Shown here piece after piece: positions 26,881 to 33,764 of a DNA stretch of 64,000 nucleotides; the stretch's first letter is position 1; each line of letters begins with the position of its first letter. This stretch comes from Flavobacterium sp. GT3R68 (GTDB lineage Bacteria; Bacteroidota; Bacteroidia; Flavobacteriales; Flavobacteriaceae), in NCBI RefSeq assembly GCF_007109225.1, contig NZ_VJZK01000007.1:79250-143249 (forward strand), given 5' to 3'. Under the pieces are notes generated by a model that had not been told where the DNA came from, ran no database searches, and was given only the letters and a program-made list of their open reading frames with translations. The position numbers were made by a program, and so were the translations under genes.

Positions 26881-27645
26881 ATGAAAGCATTGAAACAAAA
26901 CATAATTTTACTTACTATACTTTTAATTACAATTTCTTTAACCGCACAAGAAGTAGTTAAAAAGGATAGTATCAAACAAAATTTAAAGTTCAATTACAAG
27001 CAACTTATTATTCCAACCGTTTTAATTAGTTACGGAGCTATAGGTATTGAAAAAATCGACTACCTAAAAGATTTAAATCTTGAAATTAGGGAAGAAGTTA
27101 TAAATGATATTGACGGAAGAACCACTTTTGATGATTTCTCGCAGTATGCTCCAGCAGCAACAGTTTACGCATTAAATAATCTCGGAATACAAGGAAAAAA
27201 TAATTTGAAAGACAGAAGTGTTATTTTGGGAACATCATTCTTGTTGGTTTTTACTTCGGTAACAGCACTAAAGCGCATAACCAATATAGAAAGGCCTGAT
27301 GGCACGTCATATTCATTTCCATCAGGACATACTGCGACCGCTTTTGCTGGTGCGGAATTCCTTTGGCAAGAATACAAAGATAAATCTATTTGGTACGGAA
27401 TTTCAGGTTATGCGGTCGCAACAGCAACGGGTATTTTTAGAATAATAAATAATAAACATTGGCTTACTGATGTTGCGGCAGGTGCGGGTATAGGAATACT
27501 AAGCACAAAAATTGCGTATTGGCTAAATCCTTATATGAAAGCAAAAATATTCAATTCAACTGAAGATGCAAAAACAGTATCAATGATAGTTCCATTTTAT
27601 AATGGTAAAGAAATTGGGTTGGGGTTACTACTAAATTTAAAATAA
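26881..27645 (+). CDS. PAP2-family lipid phosphatase (second of two)
   Basis: 254 residues with a signal peptide (ISLTAQ). Motifs: KRITNIERPDGTSYSFPSGHTATAF (C1 and C2) and RIINNKHWLTDVAAGAGIGI (C3). It is shorter than the previous gene and only moderately similar, so this is an old pair rather than a fresh copy. It begins 12 bases after the first PAP2 gene. It probably works in the same envelope-lipid pathway as the LtaS-like protein. Confidence 0.87.
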   Translation: MKALKQNIILLTILLITISLTAQEVVKKDSIKQNLKFNYKQLIIPTVLISYGAIGIEKIDYLKDLNLEIREEVINDIDGRTTFDDFSQYAPAATVYALNNLGIQGKNNLKDRSVILGTSFLLVFTSVTALKRITNIERPDGTSYSFPSGHTATAFAGAEFLWQEYKDKSIWYGISGYAVATATGIFRIINNKHWLTDVAAGAGIGILSTKIAYWLNPYMKAKIFNSTEDAKTVSMIVPFYNGKEIGLGLLLNLK

Positions 27646-27653
27646 ATTTATCT

Positions 27654-27761
27654 ATGAAAAATTCATTAAATAATTACCAAAATAAATTCTCTCAACCTCC
27701 GAAAAGGGATTACGTTCTTCAAACAAAACTTTCTGTGTTATTAATTATCAAATTATACTAA
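27654..27761 (+). CDS. Short peptide with a QPP motif (35 residues)
   Basis: The frame reads MKNSLNNYQNKFSQPPKRDY and then VLQTKLSVLLII. It matches the end of the 23354 protein (FCQPPQRRYILYASLL) but has no signal peptide, so it is either a worn-down copy or a short leader. It ends one base before the ATG of the ferric-reductase-like gene. No other support for expression. Confidence 0.4.
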   Translation: MKNSLNNYQNKFSQPPKRDYVLQTKLSVLLIIKLY

Positions 27762-27762
27762 A

Positions 27763-28350
27763 ATGCTTAACATATCATTTTTAGACCTTTCTTCGTTAAC
27801 AGGACTAGTCGCTACCATGGTGTTAACTTTTAATTTTATTTTAGGAATGTTGTTAAGTACAAACTATAAACGACAAACCTATTGGAAAACGCTACCCAAA
27901 AAAATTAAAAATATTAATCTGTTCAATTTTCATAATTGGACAGCATATTTCGCTTTATTTTTAGTCGTATTGCATCCAACATTATTACTATTTGATGTTT
28001 CAGCAAAATTCAAATTTATTGACATCATTTTTCCAATAAATGCGCCAACACAAAAAATATTTGTTGCGCTTGGAACTCTTTCCATGTTTGCAATATTTAC
28101 GGTTATCATAACAACACAAAAAAAAGTAAGAGATAAAATGAGTTTTCGCACTTGGAAAAACATACACCTCATTTCTTATGGTACTGCAATGTTATTTGTA
28201 ATTCACGGAATAGTAATGGACCCGCAATTAAAAGACCGCCCTATTGATGTTTTCGATGCCGAGAAATTAGTTTCGGAACTTTGTCTGATACTTTTAATAG
28301 TTGCAAGTTTTATTCGATATAAATTTCATATTAATACCAAAAAAACCTAA
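27763..28350 (+). CDS. Ferric-reductase-like transmembrane protein
   Basis: 195 residues with about five membrane helices. Histidines that can bind heme sit inside helices: NFHNWTAYFALFLVVLHPTLLL and WKNIHLISYGTAMLFVIHGIVMDP, as in the ferric-reductase/MsrQ-like domain. There is no FAD or NAD domain, so electrons must come from another protein. It overlaps the next gene by one base (TAATG). It probably works in membrane redox or metal reduction. Confidence 0.75.
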   Translation: MLNISFLDLSSLTGLVATMVLTFNFILGMLLSTNYKRQTYWKTLPKKIKNINLFNFHNWTAYFALFLVVLHPTLLLFDVSAKFKFIDIIFPINAPTQKIFVALGTLSMFAIFTVIITTQKKVRDKMSFRTWKNIHLISYGTAMLFVIHGIVMDPQLKDRPIDVFDAEKLVSELCLILLIVASFIRYKFHINTKKT

Positions 28351-29549
28351 TGAAACATTTATATCTATCACTATTGCTCTTATGTTTTATTAATTCAATT
28401 GCACAGAATGACAGCATCAAACATTTTATTTATAATCCTTATGCAGGTTTACAGTATAAAAAAAATGATTTTCAATGGACAACTTGGGCGTTTGCCGAAA
28501 GATTATTTTCGCCAAATCAACTTCCTGCGTGGCGAAGAGCTCGACAAGGAATGGAATTTCAGTTACCTAGTTACCCATTCAAAATAAATGGAAATAAGTA
28601 CCGTTCAACACTATTCTATGAAGTTGATTTTACGGACAATAATTTTTTTCAAGACAGCAAACGCTTCAAAATTTGGGAAAATTTATTTGTTACTTTTCAA
28701 AACGCAAATGATCCAAATAAATTCAGAATATTATTTGGGGAAAACACAAGCATACTTTCACGAGAAGATAATTTGTCGTCGGGTAATTTGCCAACAATAA
28801 ACCGAAGTTTAATACTCGAACAGCACGGCAGTACAAATAGTTTCGGCACACAATGGGGCTTACAAATTCAATCACAAGTGTCAAAAAAAACATTCTTACA
28901 AGCATCAATGCAAGACAATAGAGGCTCGCTTAATCAAGACCATCCAAGTTTTCAATTTTGGAATTCGCTAACTGTCAAAATAACACAATCACTAATTAAT
29001 TCAAACGATAAAAGTGCTGAAAAACTAAATATAGGTTTAGCAATCGACCATACACGCAACATTAAAAATAAAAGTTTTACGCTACTTTCGGCAATAAACA
29101 ATGAAAATCTCGGGAATACATTGGCAACAGGAAACAAACTCACATTTGAAAACAATGTAGATTATACTAACAAAATCGGAAGTCATTATTATACAGTAGA
29201 ATATGAAGCAATATATTCTAATTATTCCAACCAAAATTTAAATGTTACAGGCGGTTACGGGCAAATACAATTTCAAGTTTTTGATAGCAATAAATTGGGA
29301 GATTTAGTTCCATTTATACGATATGATTTAGTTGCACTAAATAATCAAATAGAGAATGCAACAGAAGAAGCCATAAAATTAGGTCTCAATTATAATTTGT
29401 CATACACAAACAAGTTAATCAATTTCCATATTGAATATGCACATCATAAATTAAATGGTTCACAAACCATAATCACTACATCACAAAATCAATTCGACGA
29501 ATTCAGATTTGGAATTCGAGTAAATGCAACACGATATCTAAGATTTTAA
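28350..29549 (+). CDS. Porin-like outer membrane beta-barrel protein
   Basis: 399 residues. A signal peptide ends at SIAQ. The mature part is made of alternating aromatic strands separated by polar turns (FEQPS-type loops are absent), ending in F (RVNATRYLRF), the usual terminal residue of an outer-membrane barrel. The overall pattern resembles phosphate-selective porin O/P proteins, but the family match is by eye. It follows the ferric-reductase-like gene with a one-base overlap, suggesting that both serve one uptake or redox function. Confidence 0.6.
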   Translation: MKHLYLSLLLLCFINSIAQNDSIKHFIYNPYAGLQYKKNDFQWTTWAFAERLFSPNQLPAWRRARQGMEFQLPSYPFKINGNKYRSTLFYEVDFTDNNFFQDSKRFKIWENLFVTFQNANDPNKFRILFGENTSILSREDNLSSGNLPTINRSLILEQHGSTNSFGTQWGLQIQSQVSKKTFLQASMQDNRGSLNQDHPSFQFWNSLTVKITQSLINSNDKSAEKLNIGLAIDHTRNIKNKSFTLLSAINNENLGNTLATGNKLTFENNVDYTNKIGSHYYTVEYEAIYSNYSNQNLNVTGGYGQIQFQVFDSNKLGDLVPFIRYDLVALNNQIENATEEAIKLGLNYNLSYTNKLINFHIEYAHHKLNGSQTIITTSQNQFDEFRFGIRVNATRYLRF

Positions 29550-29803
29550 TTGCATCTTTATGAAAATATTTAACTACATAACTAACCCATGATGGCAGTT
29601 TTTATATTTCCACTATGGATTTTCTTTAGCGGGCATTAGGCGACTTGGAATAGGGATTCGTTTTAGATTTCAGTTGCGCCTCCTTCCCAACGCTCCTAAA
29701 AAAAATTACTGTCACAGTTATTGATGCAATACCTCGCACACTCCATGACTTGCACCCGTAATTTTTTCTCCCATGCTTAAGAACTATCTATATAGTAAAT
29801 TAA
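29550..29803. other. Gene-free segment between the porin-like gene and crcB leader
   Basis: About 250 bases. 29620-29770 is clearly richer in G and C (GCGGGCATTAGGCGACTTGG, CCTCCTTCCCAACGCTCC) than both flanks, and contains no open frame of note. It may be a remnant of foreign DNA at an insertion junction. Confidence 0.4.
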
Positions 29804-29811
29804 TATCTTTG
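29804..29811 (+). promoter_or_regulatory. TAnnTTTG promoter element before the duplicated leader
   Basis: TATCTTTG, five bases before the ATG at 29817. The upstream bases TAAATTAA match those before the 23354 promoter. Confidence 0.5.
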
Positions 29812-29816
29812 TCTTA

Positions 29817-29918
29817 ATGAAGTTATTTTTCAAAATAGTTATGTTTACTCTTATCTCGTGTTGTTATCTCAACACGGTTTTTGAGTTTTTTCTTCAACTC
29901 TTAAAGACAGACAAATAG
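29817..29918 (+). CDS. 33-residue peptide, truncated copy of the 23354 gene
   Basis: MKLFFKIVMFTLISCCYLNT is nearly the same as the start of the 23354 protein (MKAYFKIIIFTLISCCYLNT) and the DNA is similar from the promoter to codon 24. It then diverges and stops at TAG, three bases before crcB. The likely origin is duplication of the promoter and signal-peptide segment followed by a deletion. It may now act only as the promoter and leader of crcB. Confidence 0.45.
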   Translation: MKLFFKIVMFTLISCCYLNTVFEFFLQLLKTDK

Positions 29919-29920
29919 GA

Positions 29921-30292
29921 ATGATAAAACAGATTATACTCGTTGGACTTGGTGGCGGACTTGGAAGCATTTTTCGCTACCTGACTTCTTTATTGACAGC
30001 TAAATATTATTCGAACGCATTTCCTTTAGCGACATTTGCTGCAAATATTTTTGGCTGTTTTTTAATCGGAATTTTAGTTGGTATTCTAGGTCAAAATATT
30101 CAATCAAACAATAGTTTAAAACTTTTACTCATTACAGGATTTTGCGGGGGCTATACAACCTTTTCAACTTTTGCTTCCGAAAACATTTCATTATTACACA
30201 CAAATAATTACTTAACAGCAATTTTTTACATCGGTTCAAGTATTTTCGGGGGACTGCTTGCTATGTGGTTTGGCTTGACAATTTCAAAATGA
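29921..30292 (+). CDS. crcB: Fluoride efflux channel CrcB
   Basis: 123 residues, four membrane helices. CrcB/Fluc signatures: GLGGGLGSIFRYLTS at the start, PLATFAANIFGCFLIG in helix 2, and FCGGYTTFSTFASE in helix 3 (the conserved GG(Y/F)TTFSTF motif). Such proteins export fluoride as dual-topology dimers. No fluoride riboswitch was seen upstream; the leader is instead a copy of the 23354 promoter region. The stop overlaps the ATG of a truncated MFS gene (ATGA). Confidence 0.92.
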   Translation: MIKQIILVGLGGGLGSIFRYLTSLLTAKYYSNAFPLATFAANIFGCFLIGILVGILGQNIQSNNSLKLLLITGFCGGYTTFSTFASENISLLHTNNYLTAIFYIGSSIFGGLLAMWFGLTISK

Positions 30293-30405
30293 AATATATT
30301 ACACGGACAATCTGGGTTTTATCAGTTGTGAGTTTGCTCACTAACTTGGCAAGCGAAACTCCCTATTCTATATTGCCAATTTCAACTTATCAAAGTAGAA
30401 TTTAG
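30289..30405 (+). pseudogene. N-terminal stub of an MFS transporter
   Basis: 38 codons: MKYITRTIWVLSVVSLLTNL and then ASETPYSILPIS, which fits the start of a drug/metal MFS transporter (usually ...SLFTDMASEMLYPIMPIYL). The reading frame then leaves the family and stops. It overlaps crcB by four bases, so crcB and an MFS gene once formed an operon that lost its second gene by deletion. Confidence 0.55.
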
Positions 30406-30505
30406 TTACTTAAATTGTTATAAAAGCCTTTACATTAAAAATACTAACCTGTTGCATTTAATATTTCAAGAAAAGAGGTAACACTTTTAATTCAATTTTT
30501 CTTAA

Positions 30506-30541
30506 ATAATCCCCCAATCCTTTTAAAATTGGGGGATTATA
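30506..30541. terminator. Bidirectional terminator between crcB and the TonB receptor gene
   Basis: Perfect 13-base arms ATAATCCCCCAAT and ATTGGGGGATTAT around a 9-base loop. The genes on both sides converge here. Confidence 0.85.
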
Positions 30542-30548
30542 ACATCAT

Positions 30549-32774
30549 TTAATTTAATACTCTAAATCGAATGCCAACATATATTTCTCTTCCTCTTGTC
30601 GGACCCCAAACAGACGAAGTGTCAAAGTATTGACTAAATGGGTCTTGCCAACTGATAATAGGTTGCTTCTGTCTGAAGTCAAATACATTTTCACATCCTG
30701 TATAAACTTCAACCTTCTTAAAAATATAAGTAAATTGCGCATTTACTAAAGTATAAGGTTGTGAAAAATCAGGGCGTTGAAATTCTGCGGGATTTGATTT
30801 TGTATCAGGTAAGCGTTGTTCACCATACCAGTGGATATTTACATCAAAATGGAATTTATTTGTTAAAGGTTTATAACTATATGTTGTCAAAACTTTATGT
30901 GCAGGATTAAATGGCAAGTATTGTTTAGTACCGTTTATTTCTCTGTAAACATCTAAAAAGTTGTAACCAACTTTAAATTCAAAGCGTTTCCAAATTTTTA
31001 AATAAAGTTCTGTTTGAAAACCATTACTTATGCTTGTTCCAGTAAAGTTTTTAATGATTGCCTTTGTTGGGTTGGTGTCATAGTCAGGAAAAATTTGATT
31101 TTTAAAATTAGTCCGATAATAATCTGCACTAATATAACCCGAAAGATTATTGCTTTCAAATTTTTGAGTTACGTTAATTCCAAAATTTGTTGCTCTTTCA
31201 GGTCTTAATTGTTCTGAAAAAATAATATCTCTGGAACTAACTAATAAACCTATATTCTCACTAAATAAATTAACTGTTCTCCAACCTGTTCCGATACTGG
31301 CACGAAAAACAGTTTTCGGGCTAACATCATATTTTAATAAGGTTCTTGGAGTAAGAGTAAAACCAAATTGGTTATGTTGGTCGCCTCGGATACCAGCTAT
31401 CCAAGTTAATTTGTTATTTAAAAAACTCATCGAATTTTCAGCAAATACACCCGGAATATTCTCTGCTTTTTTGTAATTCCCTGCGTAAGTTCTTTGCAAG
31501 GATGTGTCAGTAAAAGCAATGTCTTCATTAAGATTTAATAGACGATAACTAATACCCGTTTTTAATGAATGTTTTTGTGAATAAACCAATTCATATTGCA
31601 GATTACTATAAAAATTTGTTTGCTGTGCGTTATATTTTACCGTTCCGAAAAAAGATTTTTGGTCTTGGTGAAATGAAGAAACGAACAAAGTTATTTTATG
31701 ATTGTCATTAAAGCGATAAGTAGTTTTTGTCCAAATTTCGGGCTGATTAGTATTAATCGTTTGCACGTAAACAGAAGAGCTACCCTGATCGCTATCTGGA
31801 TTGTAAAATGTTTGTCCACCAATACGTTTTTCATTCAAAAAGCGCAAACCAATTCTACTGCTCCAACCCCAATCTTTGTCGTTTCCGTATTTCCATTTAT
31901 TTGAAATCATATAGCGGGTCAATTGTGGTAAATCAAGAAAGTTATCCTTGTCCCTGTCAATTTTATTTGCAGGTTGTACTGTATGGAATGCTGTAAGATT
32001 ACTCCATTTGGCTTTTTTAAAAGCATAGTTGGCGTTAAAATGTTTTTCCTCAAAATTATTCATATACACATTAAGCAATAATTTATCAGTTTTATCAGGG
32101 TCTTTGGTTTCAACATTAATTTGTCCGCTAATACTTTCATATCCTTGCAAAACGCTATTAGCCCCTTTTGACACATAGATATTGTCAACCAATGTGCCAG
32201 GAATTCCGCTAATCCCGTATGTGTATGATAATCCTTGTATCATTGGGAAGCCGTCAATTAAAACCTGATTGTAAATACCTGATAATCCCAGAATACGAAG
32301 CTCTTTTGAGTTGGTAATTACATTAGTCGTTTGTGGTTGTACAGTTGTTTGCGTTTCAAAACAACCAGCCAAATCACAACAGGCAGCTTTTTGCAATTCC
32401 GTTTGAGTAATAATTTCTGTTTTGATTGGTGTAATGTTAGAAATAATTACTCCGTCTCGCTGTTTTTTGACTACTACTTCATCAAGGGTTTTTGCTACTT
32501 TTAATTTAAACACAACAAAGGTTTGATTTGAGATTTCAATCGTATCCGATATGTGTCCTTCAAAATCAGCAATTAATTTTTTATTGCCGATGTCTTGGGT
32601 TGTTATCTCAAATTCTCCCTTTTGACCAGTATATGCTCCTACGGTTGTGTCAAGCCAATACACATTTGCACCAATAAGAGGTTCTTTTTTGTCGTTGGTT
32701 ACTTTTCCTAAAATGGTTTGTGAGAATACACCATAGGGGAACAGTAAAACAACAATGAAGATATATTTTTTCAT
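30549..32774 (-). CDS. TonB-dependent outer membrane receptor, probably for metal
   Basis: 741 residues. Order: signal peptide (PYGVFSQ), carboxypeptidase-regulatory-like domain (GKVTNDKKEPLIGANVYWLDT, about 20-95), plug domain (from about 105) and a 22-strand barrel ending in IRFRVLN. The plug contains the cysteine motif KAACCDLAGCFE, often seen in receptors of copper or zinc operons, followed by SKELRILGLSGIYNQVLIDG. It is the last gene of a minus-strand block with an HMA-like protein and a P-type ATPase. Substrate probably copper, zinc or a metallophore; not provable from sequence. Confidence 0.87.
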   Translation of the reverse strand: MKKYIFIVVLLFPYGVFSQTILGKVTNDKKEPLIGANVYWLDTTVGAYTGQKGEFEITTQDIGNKKLIADFEGHISDTIEISNQTFVVFKLKVAKTLDEVVVKKQRDGVIISNITPIKTEIITQTELQKAACCDLAGCFETQTTVQPQTTNVITNSKELRILGLSGIYNQVLIDGFPMIQGLSYTYGISGIPGTLVDNIYVSKGANSVLQGYESISGQINVETKDPDKTDKLLLNVYMNNFEEKHFNANYAFKKAKWSNLTAFHTVQPANKIDRDKDNFLDLPQLTRYMISNKWKYGNDKDWGWSSRIGLRFLNEKRIGGQTFYNPDSDQGSSSVYVQTINTNQPEIWTKTTYRFNDNHKITLFVSSFHQDQKSFFGTVKYNAQQTNFYSNLQYELVYSQKHSLKTGISYRLLNLNEDIAFTDTSLQRTYAGNYKKAENIPGVFAENSMSFLNNKLTWIAGIRGDQHNQFGFTLTPRTLLKYDVSPKTVFRASIGTGWRTVNLFSENIGLLVSSRDIIFSEQLRPERATNFGINVTQKFESNNLSGYISADYYRTNFKNQIFPDYDTNPTKAIIKNFTGTSISNGFQTELYLKIWKRFEFKVGYNFLDVYREINGTKQYLPFNPAHKVLTTYSYKPLTNKFHFDVNIHWYGEQRLPDTKSNPAEFQRPDFSQPYTLVNAQFTYIFKKVEVYTGCENVFDFRQKQPIISWQDPFSQYFDTSSVWGPTRGREIYVGIRFRVLN

Positions 32775-32837
32775 TGTGATTTTTTTTAAAATAAGGCAAG
32801 GTTTATCCGAAAGAACAAACCCTGCTATATTATTTGT

Positions 32838-33176
32838 TTACTGTTTTACTTTATATGATTTCTCTTCTGGATTTTCACAACTACCGGTATTTTCAATAGC
32901 CTTGTTAATTTCTTTTTCAGTTACTAATAGTGGATTAAATGTTACTACAAATGAAGAAGTTGTTCCCATTTTGCCTGATTTGCAACTGCTAACACCTTTC
33001 AATTTTTCTACATTGGCAGAAATCATTTTCAAGTCCATCGAACAGTTAATCCCCTTAACTTTAACAGTGATAGTTTTTGTATTATCGGTATTTTGTGTTT
33101 TTTCTTGAGCAGACACAATGCTTGTTGTGACAATCAATATGATGAATGCCAAAACTAATGATTTTATAAATTTCAT
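32838..33176 (-). CDS. Periplasmic heavy-metal-associated (HMA-like) protein
   Basis: 112 residues with a signal peptide (TTSIVSAQ). The mature part has the ferredoxin-like HMA pattern: ITVKVKGINCSMDLKMISANVEKLKGVSSCKSGKMGTTSSFVVTFNP. The canonical CxxC metal site is reduced to CSMD, with two further Cys (SSCKSG, GSCENP). It therefore may bind metal differently or be a structural partner. It lies between the TonB receptor gene (63 bases downstream) and the small Cys-rich gene upstream. Confidence 0.75.
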   Translation of the reverse strand: MKFIKSLVLAFIILIVTTSIVSAQEKTQNTDNTKTITVKVKGINCSMDLKMISANVEKLKGVSSCKSGKMGTTSSFVVTFNPLLVTEKEINKAIENTGSCENPEEKSYKVKQ

Positions 33177-33250
33177 TTTTTTGATTTTAAATTGTTAACA
33201 ATAAATAGTTACTCTGAATTTATCAGGGTAATAAGAAGTATTTTATATTG

Positions 33251-33604
33251 TTAAACAATTTTGGGAGGTTGCCAAAAATCAGGTTTGAACTGAGGGTTGA
33301 AAGTAGTTTGGTAATTAAAATTTTGTAAAGTTGTAATTGTATGTTTTGAAGCTTGAATAGTAATTGTACTTGGTAAAATACTTAAAATGCAAGTGCTACA
33401 ATTTTGGAATGGATTACAAGTTTTACTTTTCTGTTCTTTCGACTTTTTTTGTTTATCGTGAGATTTTTTAATAATATTTAATGATGAACATCCATCAACA
33501 CAACAATTATTGCTAATCTTTGATTGCAATGATAAAATATCTACTCCAGGCTTTACAGTCAAGAATAAAATTATTGTTGCTAATATGAATGTTAAAAATT
33601 TCAT
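33251..33604 (-). CDS. Small secreted Cys-rich protein ending in WQPP
   Basis: 117 residues. A signal-type helix (FLTFILATIILFLTVKPGV) is followed by clustered cysteines (NNCCVDGC, TCNPFQNCSTC), a lysine-rich stretch and the end FKPDFWQPPKIV. The shape is the same as the DUF6660-like protein at 42610 (ending IWQPPQIA). Both open metal-transport operons in this island. Probably a periplasmic metal-sensing or binding accessory. Its promoter carries TTGCAAT inverted repeats overlapping the -33 box. Confidence 0.65.
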   Translation of the reverse strand: MKFLTFILATIILFLTVKPGVDILSLQSKISNNCCVDGCSSLNIIKKSHDKQKKSKEQKSKTCNPFQNCSTCILSILPSTITIQASKHTITTLQNFNYQTTFNPQFKPDFWQPPKIV

Positions 33605-33611
33605 TACTCTG

Positions 33612-33693
33612 CAAATCTACAAGGAATTAAGAGATATTGCAATAGTATTGCAATGTTTTCAAATATTAATTGCAATGCCATTGCAATGGTTTT
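33612..33693 (-). promoter_or_regulatory. Promoter with overlapping TTGCAAT operator
   Basis: On the minus strand: TAGATTTG (complement of 33612-33619) eight bases from the ATG, a TTG 20 bases further up (33640-33642) inside TTGCAATA, and a second, fully palindromic block near 33669-33687 (ATTGCAATGCCATTGCAAT). The -33 box lies within a repeat, so a protein bound there would block or help polymerase. Confidence 0.6.
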
Positions 33694-33764
33694 GATACTA
33701 AAATCAATTCTTGATTTATTCCGCAATTCTCAAAACTGTTTTCTGTCTTTAATTATAGTTTAAG

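Noticed and set aside
29550..29920. Fluoride riboswitch upstream of crcB
   Set aside because: No crcB-RNA-like fold could be found; the leader is instead a copy of the 23354 promoter region.
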